In this document: positions 8,939-17,095 of the stretch, piece after piece
Numbering within the stretch: the first letter of the stretch is position 1
How the letters are laid out: every line of letters starts with the position of its first letter
Source: Syntrophobacter sp963666995
GTDB taxonomy: Bacteria; Desulfobacterota; Syntrophobacteria; Syntrophobacterales; Syntrophobacteraceae
Length of the DNA stretch: 64,000 nt
NCBI GenBank assembly: GCA_963666995.1
Contig: OY762941.1
Location: forward strand, 5,456,001-5,520,000
Direction of reading: 5' to 3'
Program-made: the position numbers and the translations under genes
The notes under the pieces: model-generated
What the model saw: only the letters and a program-made list of their open reading frames with translations
Databases searched by the model: none
What the model was told of the DNA's origin: nothing

Positions 8939-8985
8939 GGTGAAACGATCTCCCGGACATCCCGGGGCCGTTTCACCTTTTTTTT
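8939..8985 (+). terminator. Intrinsic terminator after the 2-oxoacid oxidoreductase genes
   Basis: Stem GGTGAAACG (8939-8947) pairs perfectly with CGTTTCACC (8969-8977) and is followed by eight T. It separates this plus-strand operon from the convergent fabH gene. Confidence 0.9.
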
Positions 8986-9013
8986 CCCCCCCGCGCGACG
9001 TCTTACCGCGCCT

Positions 9014-10012
9014 CTACTCCCACCATTTGATGAGTGTGCTTCCCCAGCTTAGGCCGGCGCCAAAGGCCGCCATTACGATATTGTCGCCCTTGGCGATCCT
9101 TTTCTCCACAACCGTCGTTTCATACAGCCCAAGTGGAATCGTGGCGCAGGTCGTATTGGCATAGCGGTCGATGGTGATCACCACTTTGTCGTGGTCAATC
9201 CCCATCCTTTTGGCACAGGCGTCGATGATCCTGAGATTGGCCTGATGCGATACGAACAGGGAGATGTCCTCCCCCGTGAGGCCATTTCTTTCGAGGATTT
9301 TGACAGACACATTGGCCATATCCGTAACGGCCCTTTTGAATACCTGCCTTCCCTCCTGGGTGACAAAATGGTCTTTGTTCTTAACGGTCTCCAGGCTTGC
9401 GGGACGACGGCTGCCGCCGGCCTTCATGTGAAGCAAAGACCATCCGCTGCCGTCGATATGATGGATGAAGTCCAGGATCCCGTAACCTGGTTCGGGACAG
9501 GGTTCGAGGAGCACGGCTCCCGCGCCGTCACCAAACAAGACACAGGTGTTGCGGTCCGTATAATCGAGAATGCTGCTCATCACGTCACTCCCGATAACGA
9601 GGACCTTCTGAGTCCTTCCGGATTCAATCATCTGAGCCCCCGTCGACAGGGCGAACAGGAACCCGGAACATGCGGCCGACAAATCGAATCCCCATGCACG
9701 GCTCGCACCCAAAGCTTCTTGAACCAGGCACGCCGTTGAGGGAAAAAGCATGTCCGGTGTAACGGTTGCAACGATGATAACGTCGATTTCCCTTGCGTCG
9801 ACCCCCGCCAGGCTCAGACACTCCCGGGCTGCCCTGATCGCCATGAATGAATTGCCCAGCCCCGGCTCCAGAATGCGTCTTTCACGTATCCCCGTGCGCG
9901 TAAAAATCCATTCGTCGGTCGTGTTTACCATCTTCTCAAGGTCTTTGTTAGTCAGCCGGCGCTCCGGCAGGAAATGTCCGACAGACTTTATATATGCTTT
10001 TCGAACAGGCAT
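9014..10012 (-). CDS. fabH: 3-oxoacyl-ACP synthase III (KAS III, FabH)
   Basis: Condenses an acyl-CoA primer with malonyl-ACP to start fatty-acid chains, or related chain-joining chemistry. The 332 residues carry the full thiolase-fold triad: nucleophile Cys115 in FDLSAACSGFLFALSTG, His in SHQANLRI, Asn in YANTTCATIP. The N-terminus reads VGHFLPERRLTNKDLEKMV with TDEWIFTRTGIRERR, typical of true FabH. It lies 16 bases downstream of a short-chain dehydrogenase on the same strand, so the two are probably cotranscribed; no other fab genes are near. Confidence 0.94.
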   Translation of the reverse strand: MPVRKAYIKSVGHFLPERRLTNKDLEKMVNTTDEWIFTRTGIRERRILEPGLGNSFMAIRAARECLSLAGVDAREIDVIIVATVTPDMLFPSTACLVQEALGASRAWGFDLSAACSGFLFALSTGAQMIESGRTQKVLVIGSDVMSSILDYTDRNTCVLFGDGAGAVLLEPCPEPGYGILDFIHHIDGSGWSLLHMKAGGSRRPASLETVKNKDHFVTQEGRQVFKRAVTDMANVSVKILERNGLTGEDISLFVSHQANLRIIDACAKRMGIDHDKVVITIDRYANTTCATIPLGLYETTVVEKRIAKGDNIVMAAFGAGLSWGSTLIKWWE

Positions 10013-10028
10013 CTGAACCTCTCTTCCC

Positions 10029-10820
10029 CTACATCACCCCTTTATAGTACCCGCCGTCAATCTGGATGGACGCCCCCGTGATGTATCCGGCGCGCTCCGA
10101 TGCAAGAAATGTCACCAAAGCGGCAAACTCTTCGGGTGTTCCCATGCGCCCCATCGGTATCGCAGATTCCCATCTGTTGACGACATCCTCAGGCCTGGTC
10201 CCTTCCTTCTCCGCCACAACCGCGGAGAGGGACCGTACTCGTTCGGTCATCATGTAGCCGGGACAGACATTGTTGACCGTAATGTTGTACCGGGCAAGCT
10301 CATTGGACAGTGTCTTGGCGAGGCCGATCACCCCTGAACGAACCGTGTTCGACAGAATCAGCCCTTCTATCGGCTGCTTCACGCTGATCGAAGTCATGTT
10401 GATGATCCGGCCCCATTTCTTTTGAATCATTGTCGGAATGACCTCTCGAGCCAGGATGATCGAACTCATAAGATTCAGCCGGAATCCCAACTGCCACAGA
10501 TCGTCCTCTATCTCAAGGAAGGTCTTGTTGGGTGGTCCGCCCGCGTTTGTGACAAGGATATCGACCGTACCGTAATGTTCCATTCCCTTTCGAACGAACT
10601 CGGCGGCCTGCGCTGCATCGGTCAGATCGGCAGGTATGCCGATGACCTCACCGCCGGTGGCGGCGTGAATCTCCTCGACAGCCCGGGGAAGCTCCGGGTT
10701 ATCCCGAGCGCAGATAGCCACCTTGGCCCCTTCCCTGCTCATTTCCATTGCAACCGCCTTGCCCAGACCCCCGCTGGCTGCTGCGACAAGAGCCGCCTTT
10801 CCGCGTAAACCCAACTCCAC
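10029..10820 (-). CDS. Short-chain dehydrogenase/reductase with altered active site
   Basis: FabG-like Rossmann protein, 263 residues. The nucleotide-binding glycines (AAASGGLGKAVA), the NAG motif (VTNAGGPP), the active-site Ser region (NMTSIS) and the C-terminal GASIQIDGGYYKG are present. The usual catalytic YxxxK is not: aligning on GVIGLAKTL gives SNTVR, i.e. Ser for Tyr and Arg for Lys. Such variants form a recognisable SDR subgroup often labelled 3-oxoacyl-ACP reductase-like, but the reaction is not known. It precedes fabH by 16 bases, suggesting a joint role in acyl-chain metabolism. Confidence 0.85.
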   Translation of the reverse strand: MELGLRGKAALVAAASGGLGKAVAMEMSREGAKVAICARDNPELPRAVEEIHAATGGEVIGIPADLTDAAQAAEFVRKGMEHYGTVDILVTNAGGPPNKTFLEIEDDLWQLGFRLNLMSSIILAREVIPTMIQKKWGRIINMTSISVKQPIEGLILSNTVRSGVIGLAKTLSNELARYNITVNNVCPGYMMTERVRSLSAVVAEKEGTRPEDVVNRWESAIPMGRMGTPEEFAALVTFLASERAGYITGASIQIDGGYYKGVM

Positions 10821-10879
10821 TTCAGATCTCCTCCAGACTGAAACATTTTCATTCCGCGCTCAAGCCGCCGGCTTGAGCA

Positions 10880-11563
10880 TCATGCCTCATACAAGGTTCG
10901 CATTGCCTCAGTGTAGCTGCCGTCTTCATGATGGATAAAAAACGGCGCACCAATACGCAGCTCTTCGCCTCCTCCCTTCCTGCATTCCAGATAGACCAGA
11001 GATGCAGGCCCGGACGGAGCGGAGTATATGACAACAAGCTGCTTTGGGCTGAAACCGCACTGTTCTGCGGTTACAAAAAGGATACCGGCGCGTGCGGACG
11101 GGTAGATCAAAGCCAGGCGACCTCCTTCTTTGAGAAGGTGTTTAGCCCCGGCAAAAACGTCCTGAACGGAACCCATGAGTTCGTGTCGGGCGATGGCCCT
11201 CTGATGGATGGGGTTGATCCGCCCCGATTGCAGGCGCCGGTAAGGAGGGTTGCTGACAACGAGGTCGAAAGATGCAGGTTCAAGCTGTGAGGCGATTTCC
11301 CTGAAATCCAGTTCCTCGATCCTGATTCGGTCCGAGAACCCGTTGACTTCCGCATTTTGCCTGGCAAGCCGGACGAGTTCCGTCTGAATCTCGATACCGA
11401 CTATCCCCGCCCCCATCTTGCGATAAGCCAGGATCATGGGCACGATGCCGCACCCGGTGCCAAGATCCGCGACACGATCGCGGGCGCCCACTTTCGCGAG
11501 CCCTGCAAGCAATACCGCGTCGACCGAGAATCGATATCCCTTTTCAGGTTGAAATATCGTCAA
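10880..11563 (-). CDS. TrmN6/YfiC-like tRNA adenine-N6 methyltransferase
   Basis: SAM-dependent methyltransferase of the tRNA1(Val) (adenine-37-N6) family. Visible are GYRFSVDAVLLAGL, the SAM site DLGTGCGIVPMIL and the catalytic N-P-P-Y in VVSNPPYRRL, typical of N6-adenine modification. From the TTG at 11563 it has 227 residues. The open frame extends upstream with family-like residues (TSDALFGGN), so the true start is probably further 5'. The only other candidate before an in-frame stop is a CTG at 11612-11614, which has GAGGAG five bases ahead and overlaps the stop of the DUF1015 gene. Translation is probably coupled. Confidence 0.85.
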   Translation of the reverse strand: MTIFQPEKGYRFSVDAVLLAGLAKVGARDRVADLGTGCGIVPMILAYRKMGAGIVGIEIQTELVRLARQNAEVNGFSDRIRIEELDFREIASQLEPASFDLVVSNPPYRRLQSGRINPIHQRAIARHELMGSVQDVFAGAKHLLKEGGRLALIYPSARAGILFVTAEQCGFSPKQLVVIYSAPSGPASLVYLECRKGGGEELRIGAPFFIHHEDGSYTEAMRTLYEA

Positions 11564-11607
11564 GTTACCGCCAAAAAGGGCATCGGAGGTAAGCGAGGGA
11601 CCTTCAG

Positions 11608-12954
11608 CTACCAGACTATCTCCTCGTCATATTGCAGGGAATGGATCACCATCCCGCTCCCGACTTTTGGATAAAAATAGGTCGATTTGTGAGGCATTAT
11701 GAGCCCGGCGCCGGCAACCGCCTGAACCTGGTCGATGCGGGTAGGATTGATGAGAAAACCCGCGTCATAATCCCCCGACCTGACCGATGCGATACTCTCT
11801 CCGAAATCCTGCTTGAAGTGAATATTGCGCTCATCTTCCAGAAATCGATCGGAAAGTGCCATGACATTCCGTAACAGCACATAATCCAGTATGACGACGT
11901 CGAGGTCTCGAGCCTGCGCGGGGATGTTTCGATCGCCCAGGTAGGAAGAAATCTGTTCCTTCCTGCCGGCCAAAAGATAAAAGGACCGTGTATTCTTCCA
12001 ATAAAGGCCGATCGCATTTCCCTTCACATCTTGCCGGGCCGCAAGCCCGGTCCGGAGCTGTTCCAGGCCGGAGTCATCCGCATCGAAGCGTTCCACTTCA
12101 AAGAATTTACGGGCCTGAGTGAGGACGGATTCCAGATCGAGGGAATTCAGATTCCTCAGCAACCTGTGAGTCGGCAATATGGTGAGCCCCTCCTGATCGA
12201 GGTTGGAGAGGTACATCATGATGTACTCGAAAGGAGCGCGAGGGCTGTGGTTCTCGTGCCGCTGTCTTTGAATCCGCCTGTAGTTCAATGCCGTTTCATA
12301 GCGGTGATGGCCATCGGCAATGAAAATGGCCCTGTCCTTCATGAAGTCTCTCACCTGCAGCAGCACATCCCGATCGGTAATCCGCCACATCCTGTGCTCC
12401 ATGTCGGTCCTATCCCGGAAAGATGTCGTGGGCGCAGGTTCCCGGCTGCCTTGCAGCAACTGTTCGAGGGATTGTCCAGGGTCGGAATAGAGGGCGAAAA
12501 CGGGGCTCAAATTGGCGTGGCATGCAAGCATGAGACCCAGGCGTTCATCCTTGATCGCCTGGAATGTCTTTTCATGAGGCCGGACTCCTCCGGCTTGGAA
12601 CTCCTCGAGCCGCATTGCGCAGATATAACCGCGGCGCGTGAGGCGCTGCCGGGTGGGAAGCGGGTAATCAAGCTCATAGTAATATATTGCGGGCTTGTTT
12701 TCGCGAATGAGGACCCCGTCCTTCATCCATTCTCTCAAAAACGCCGCCGCACGCGTATGGCTGTTATCCAGTTCCGAGTCCCCCGGTTGTACCTCTCCCA
12801 GCTCCAACCGCACCATGTTGTGAGGGCTGGTCCGGAGGAACAGCTCCTGTTCAGCGGGTGAAATGACGTCGTAGGGCGGAATGACCACTTTCGAAAGATC
12901 CGGCACCTTGTCCGGATTATAACGCAGCCCGCGAAATGGGGCGACCATTGCCAT
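11608..12954 (-). CDS. DUF1015 family protein
   Basis: A 448-residue protein with the DUF1015 layout: N-terminal VAPFRGLRYNPDKV, VVIPPYDVISPAEQE, then HNMVRLELGE, a central FIADGHHRYETALNYR and a C-terminal ILDYVLLRNVMALSD. The GHHRYETAL segment is the best-conserved part and could bind a ligand or metal, but no reaction is established. In many anaerobes the family lies near serine or one-carbon genes; here it precedes the TrmN6-like gene with probable translational coupling. The start could be the ATG at 12954 or the third codon (ATG), which is better spaced from AGAGG. Confidence 0.88.
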   Translation of the reverse strand: MAMVAPFRGLRYNPDKVPDLSKVVIPPYDVISPAEQELFLRTSPHNMVRLELGEVQPGDSELDNSHTRAAAFLREWMKDGVLIRENKPAIYYYELDYPLPTRQRLTRRGYICAMRLEEFQAGGVRPHEKTFQAIKDERLGLMLACHANLSPVFALYSDPGQSLEQLLQGSREPAPTTSFRDRTDMEHRMWRITDRDVLLQVRDFMKDRAIFIADGHHRYETALNYRRIQRQRHENHSPRAPFEYIMMYLSNLDQEGLTILPTHRLLRNLNSLDLESVLTQARKFFEVERFDADDSGLEQLRTGLAARQDVKGNAIGLYWKNTRSFYLLAGRKEQISSYLGDRNIPAQARDLDVVILDYVLLRNVMALSDRFLEDERNIHFKQDFGESIASVRSGDYDAGFLINPTRIDQVQAVAGAGLIMPHKSTYFYPKVGSGMVIHSLQYDEEIVW

Positions 12955-13174
12955 GGCCTCTTCTTCCTTTCTTCAAACGTACTCGAGCTTCAGGGGGGAC
13001 CAAAAACCTCGACCACTTGGAGCGTCTCCATTCGACGAGAGCCTTCCTTGCTAACACAGGTTTGGACTTTTGACAAGCACCCACGTGGCACGAAACACGC
13101 ATCGAGCCGAGAAGGCTGGCTGGGAGAGCGGCATCGAAAATCGATTCGCCCGGGATTCGTGCAAACATCGAGGC
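12955..13174. other. Intergenic region upstream of the DUF1015 gene
   Basis: About 220 bases without a supported gene, containing the leader of the DUF1015 gene. No clear promoter or terminator. The rest of the gap to 13358 is taken up by the palindromic element described separately. Confidence 0.5.
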
Positions 13175-13361
13175 TTAGGGCTTGTCCGTAAATAAATCCT
13201 TTGTACTCGCATCCGGCTTTTGGCCCACTTCGGCCGCTTCTCAATCGCAAAATCCTCAACGTAGTCCAGCTACGCCTGCGGTTTTGCTCAATCGTCGCGA
13301 CCAAAATCGGTCTCAAAATCCGGTGCGATCCCTAAAAGGCCTATTTACGGACAAGCCCTTA
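13175..13361. mobile_element. MITE-like palindromic element, about 187 bp
   Basis: Terminal inverted repeats share 17 identical bases: GGGCTTGTCCGTAAATA at 13178-13194 and its complement at 13342-13358. The inner arms are also imperfectly complementary (CAATCGCAAAATCC against GCGGTTTTGCTCAATCG) and meet at a small hairpin CGTAG-tccag-CTACG. No open reading frame of its own. TTA at the left edge and TTAA at the right may be target bases. Its right end includes the stop codon of the DUF434 gene (13359-13361). Most likely a non-autonomous element or a large repetitive palindrome. Confidence 0.75.
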
Positions 13362-14087
13362 ATCCCCGGCTGAAAGCGGGTTGGCCATGATCATGCGGGA
13401 GAAGTCCGCAAACACATCCGTCGAGCACGATGCGTCAACTACCTCGTGAGCCAGATCCAACCATCTTGAAGACGATTCGAGGATGGCTTGGTCGCTGCTC
13501 GCAATTATGGACTCTCCGTAATCCATTTCGCGTTCCGGAACCGGCACTGTTCGGGCTTCACCGGGCATTCCCCTTGAATTGAGGCGCCTGCGATAGGCAG
13601 CCGCCAACATGCCGCTTTGGCTCATGGGTGCGTCAAACAGGAAATCGACCCGCCGGGGTCGCAGGAGTTCAAGAAGGTGAAAGATCATGTCCGCTGCCAG
13701 TTCACTGGTATCGGACAAACGATACCGTGACGATTGCCCCGCCAGATCGCGCATGGCCCCATCATTGGCCTTAACGAGAGGCCGCTCCAGGATGGCGCTC
13801 TCTACCGTTATTTGCACATTGTGCCCATCCACCAGGAGCCGCTGATTTCTGAGATCTCCCCCTGTGACTTTCCTGGAGCGGCGGCCAAGAGCCGTACCCT
13901 GGCTGAAAACACCACGGTGAAGCAGTTGCCTCTCCAGGATTGACAATCGGTATCGGTTCCCCACCCATTCAAGTGCTGCCTTACGAGGGTAAAGCCGGTT
14001 CTGGAAGAAGTAAAAATCGTAAGCGGCCTGTGAAAGCACCCACCGCCGTTCATCGTTCAGTAAAGGAGTCTTCTCCATCTTGTTCAT
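13359..14087 (-). CDS. DUF434 domain-containing protein
   Basis: A 242-residue protein. The N-terminal part (LSQAAYDFYFFQNRLYPRKAALEWVGNRYRLSILERQLLHRGVF) matches the DUF434 pattern as I recall it, followed by a second domain beginning LLVDGHNVQITVESAI and continuing RRVDFLFDAPMSQSG. The DGHNV plus later acidic residues resemble a PIN/NYN-type nuclease fold, an inference only. The stop codon is supplied by the terminal repeat of the adjacent palindromic element, so the natural C-terminus may have been changed. It lies downstream of the acyl-CoA ligase on the same strand, about 200 bases apart. Confidence 0.75.
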   Translation of the reverse strand: MNKMEKTPLLNDERRWVLSQAAYDFYFFQNRLYPRKAALEWVGNRYRLSILERQLLHRGVFSQGTALGRRSRKVTGGDLRNQRLLVDGHNVQITVESAILERPLVKANDGAMRDLAGQSSRYRLSDTSELAADMIFHLLELLRPRRVDFLFDAPMSQSGMLAAAYRRRLNSRGMPGEARTVPVPEREMDYGESIIASSDQAILESSSRWLDLAHEVVDASCSTDVFADFSRMIMANPLSAGD

Positions 14088-14205
14088 TTCAGCAACCGCC
14101 GGGCAGGCAAATCATGTCAATGCACACTCCCGCCTAATCCGAGCGATTCCATAGGAGATGTCGCGCAGGGTTGGAATGTTTTCAGCCAATCACATCCCCA
14201 CGCCG

Positions 14206-14277
14206 CCTCCCCCGTCAAGGGGGAGGAGCTAAACGTCAATTCCCCTCCCCGGGAAGGAGGTGCGAGGGGGGGGGAGG
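14206..14277. repeat. REP-like GC-rich double inverted repeat
   Basis: CCTCCCCC / GGGGGAGG (14206-14213 / 14219-14226) forms a tight hairpin; a second C-rich block CCCCTCCCC is followed by a G-rich block. It sits between two minus-strand genes just after the acyl-CoA ligase stop. It may end transcription or be one copy of a dispersed repeat; only one copy is in the window. Confidence 0.5.
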
Positions 14278-14289
14278 AAATCGCTCAAA

Positions 14290-15993
14290 TCAGGTCTTGG
14301 TATTCTTCTCAGTCCTTCCGGACTCCTGTTCGAGGATTGCCTGCCTGCGGAGTTCCTTCCTCGATATTTTCCCCACCGCCGTCTTGGGCAGTGAGTCCCT
14401 GAACTCGATCACTCTCGGGACTTTAAACGGGGCGAGCCGCTCCCTGCAGAAGCTCCTTATCTCATCCTCCGTCATCTCTTCACCGGGTCTCAGGACGATA
14501 TAGGCCTTGACGATTTCGCCCCGATAGGAGTCAGGCACCCCCACGGCGACCGCATCCATCACTTTCGGGTGTTCATAAAGCACCTCGTCGACTTCCCGGG
14601 GATAGATGTTGTACCCGCCGGATATGATCATATCTTTTTTACGGTCGATAATGTACACGTACCCGTCGTTGTCCATCTTTGCGATGTCGCCCGTGTAAAG
14701 CCAGCCGTCCCTCAGCGCGTTCATGGTCTCCTCCGGCATTTTCCAATAGGAACTCATAACCTGAGGGCCCCGCACCACCAGTTCCCCCATCTCTCCAATA
14801 GGAAGATCGGTGGTTCCAAGTTCAAGGTCCACGATCTTACAATCGGTGTCCGGCAGGGCCAACCCGATGGAACCCGGCTTCCGGTCCCCGCTGATGGGAT
14901 TGGCGTGGGTGACGGGGCTCGTTTCCGACAAACCGTAACCCTCGATGATGATGCTGCCGGTCAGGCTTTCGAACTTCCGGAGCGCTTCGAGCGGCATCGG
15001 CGCCGACCCGGTCACACAGAAGCGGATGGATGAGAGATCAAACGATTTGGCTTTCGGATGGGCATTGACAGCCGCATAAATGGTTGGAACACCGGGGAAA
15101 ATCGTCGGCCTTGACTTCTTGAGCGTCTTCATGATTTCGTCGATGTCAAAGCGAGGGACCATGATCGCGGTGCTCCCGGAGTAAAAGGTCAAATTCATGG
15201 CGACGGTCATACCGAAGACATGAAAGAAGGGCAGCAGGGCGAGAAACCTTTCCCGCCCGCACCTCAGGTCGGGAAACCAACTGGCGAGCTGAATTACGTT
15301 GGACATGATGTTGCGGTGTGAGAGCATGACCCCCTTGGAAATGCCGGTCGTCCCGCCCGTATACTGCAGTAGAGCCAGATCATCCAATTGGACGGAGCAG
15401 GGAGGCGGCAGCGGCGGGGTGGAGCGGATGAGCCTGGAGAAGTTGAACACCTTCCGGTCGTCGTAAGGGACGGAGGTGAACAGTTTTTTAAGTTTTGCCC
15501 TGATGGGATAGAGATATTTCAGATGAACCGGCAAGTACTCCCTGATGCCGGTAACAATCACCTTGCGTATCGCGGTACCGGGGATGACTTTCTCAACCCT
15601 TGGAAAGAGGTGGTCCAGAACGATCAGAAATTCCGCTTCGGAATTTTTCCACTGGTATTCCATTTCCCTTTCGACATACAGAGGATTGGTCATGACGACC
15701 ACTCCGCCAAGCCAAAGGGTCGCATAGAAAGCGATGACCGTCTGAGGGCAGTTTGGAAGCATGATCGCCACTTTGGTCCCGGGCCTCATCCCCATGCGAT
15801 AAAATGCGCCGGCCAGACTTTGAATCTGCTTCCATAAAACCTGATAAGTCAGCTTTGCTCCATAAAACTCCGTTGCCGGGTTTTGGGGAAGATTCTTTGC
15901 GCAATTTTCGAGCAGCCGGGGCAGACACTCATCTGGATACTTGGCATTGCGAGGAACACGGGGATCATAACTCTTGAACCACACTTGATTCAT
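14290..15993 (-). CDS. Long-chain fatty acid--CoA ligase (FadD-type)
   Basis: AMP-forming acyl-CoA synthetase that activates fatty acids with ATP and CoA. The 567 residues contain the P-loop-like motif LLQYTGGTTGISKGVMLSHRN, the A5 motif EGYGLSETSPVTHANP, the hinge DGWLYTGDIAKMDNDGYVYIIDRKKDMI and the C-terminal catalytic Lys region SLPKTAVGKISRKELRR. Length and motifs agree with medium/long-chain ligases; substrate length cannot be read. It lies 96 bases downstream of etfA on the same strand, giving etfB-etfA-ligase, a natural unit for acid activation and beta-oxidation electron transfer. Confidence 0.92.
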   Translation of the reverse strand: MNQVWFKSYDPRVPRNAKYPDECLPRLLENCAKNLPQNPATEFYGAKLTYQVLWKQIQSLAGAFYRMGMRPGTKVAIMLPNCPQTVIAFYATLWLGGVVVMTNPLYVEREMEYQWKNSEAEFLIVLDHLFPRVEKVIPGTAIRKVIVTGIREYLPVHLKYLYPIRAKLKKLFTSVPYDDRKVFNFSRLIRSTPPLPPPCSVQLDDLALLQYTGGTTGISKGVMLSHRNIMSNVIQLASWFPDLRCGRERFLALLPFFHVFGMTVAMNLTFYSGSTAIMVPRFDIDEIMKTLKKSRPTIFPGVPTIYAAVNAHPKAKSFDLSSIRFCVTGSAPMPLEALRKFESLTGSIIIEGYGLSETSPVTHANPISGDRKPGSIGLALPDTDCKIVDLELGTTDLPIGEMGELVVRGPQVMSSYWKMPEETMNALRDGWLYTGDIAKMDNDGYVYIIDRKKDMIISGGYNIYPREVDEVLYEHPKVMDAVAVGVPDSYRGEIVKAYIVLRPGEEMTEDEIRSFCRERLAPFKVPRVIEFRDSLPKTAVGKISRKELRRQAILEQESGRTEKNTKT

Positions 15994-16089
15994 TTACCTT
16001 TCCCCTTTTTTCGGATGAGACCGGCTGCCTCCACAAACGAGAGTCCTGAACCGGTGGATCGTTCCTCGGCCCGGAACCCGCTCCCCCTC

Positions 16090-17079
16090 TCAAGAGCAAC
16101 TTGTTTTGAGCTTGCGAACCTCTTCCGTGAAGGCGGGAACAAATTCGAAAAGATCGTCGACAATCCCGTAATCGGCCTTGCCGAAGATCGGTGCGTCCGG
16201 ATCCTTATTGACGGCAACGATGCACTTCGAATAACCCATCCCGGCCAGATGTTGAATTGCCCCCGAGATCCCTACGGCGATGTACAGGTTAGGGGTGACG
16301 ACTCTGCCGGTCTGCCCGACCTGATCTGAATGGGGCCTCCATCCGGCATCGACAGCCGCGCGAGATGCCCCCACTGCGGCTCCGAGCAGGTCGGCAAGCC
16401 CATCGAGGAGCTCGAAGCCTGCGGCGTCCTTCATCCCTCTTCCGCCGGATACGACAATGTCGGCTTCCGAGAGATCCACCCTGCCCGATGCATCCTGATC
16501 GATGGCCTTGATCCGCGAACGCGCGGCGGGAATCGGATGGTCCGTCATCACAACTTCCGCGTTTCCCGCCGGGTCAGGGGTCAGGCACTGCATCGCATTG
16601 GGGCGGCAGGATATCATCGGCAGAGTCCCTTCAGCCCACTCGCTCCACGCAAAGCACTTTCCGCCGAACAGGGACCAACGCGCCGTGACCTTCCCGTCCC
16701 CGCACACGACCTGTAGCGCATCCTGAACGAGCGTAACATCAAGTCTCGCCGCCAGTCGTGCACCGAGGTCTTTCCCATCGATTGAAGCGGGCAGGAGAAC
16801 GACCGAAGGATCGCACTTCCCGACCATCCCGGCCGCGATCGGGACATGGGTTTCCGCCAGGTAATGCTCCACGGCGGGATCATCTCTCACATATACCGTC
16901 TCCACCCCGTAGCGGCCGAGTTCCGCAGCCCTGCCGGCCACTCCCGATCCGATGGCGATCGCACACAAGCGAACTTTGAGGGCATCCGCAATCCTTCTCC
17001 CTTCGCTCAGCACCTCAAACGACACCCGACGAAAATTGCCGTTGCGGAATTCGACAATCACGCACACGCATTTTCCCAT
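16090..17079 (-). CDS. etfA: Electron transfer flavoprotein alpha subunit
   Basis: FAD-binding alpha chain of ETF, which collects electrons from acyl-CoA dehydrogenases. The 329 residues show the N-terminal ETF fold (CVCVIVEFRNGNFRRVSFEVL) and the C-terminal FAD signature (RPHSDQVGQTGRVVTPNLYIAVGISGAIQHLAGM, then VNKDPDAPIFGKADYGIV). There is no N-terminal ferredoxin domain, unlike some anaerobe ETFs. It begins 16 bases after etfB. Confidence 0.95.
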   Translation of the reverse strand: MGKCVCVIVEFRNGNFRRVSFEVLSEGRRIADALKVRLCAIAIGSGVAGRAAELGRYGVETVYVRDDPAVEHYLAETHVPIAAGMVGKCDPSVVLLPASIDGKDLGARLAARLDVTLVQDALQVVCGDGKVTARWSLFGGKCFAWSEWAEGTLPMISCRPNAMQCLTPDPAGNAEVVMTDHPIPAARSRIKAIDQDASGRVDLSEADIVVSGGRGMKDAAGFELLDGLADLLGAAVGASRAAVDAGWRPHSDQVGQTGRVVTPNLYIAVGISGAIQHLAGMGYSKCIVAVNKDPDAPIFGKADYGIVDDLFEFVPAFTEEVRKLKTSCS

Positions 17080-17095
17080 TTCAATGCCCCTATCC

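Noticed and set aside
13359..14087. Truncation of the DUF434 gene as a definite pseudogene
   Set aside because: The frame is long and intact; only the last codons may have been changed by the adjacent element, so pseudogene status is not supported.
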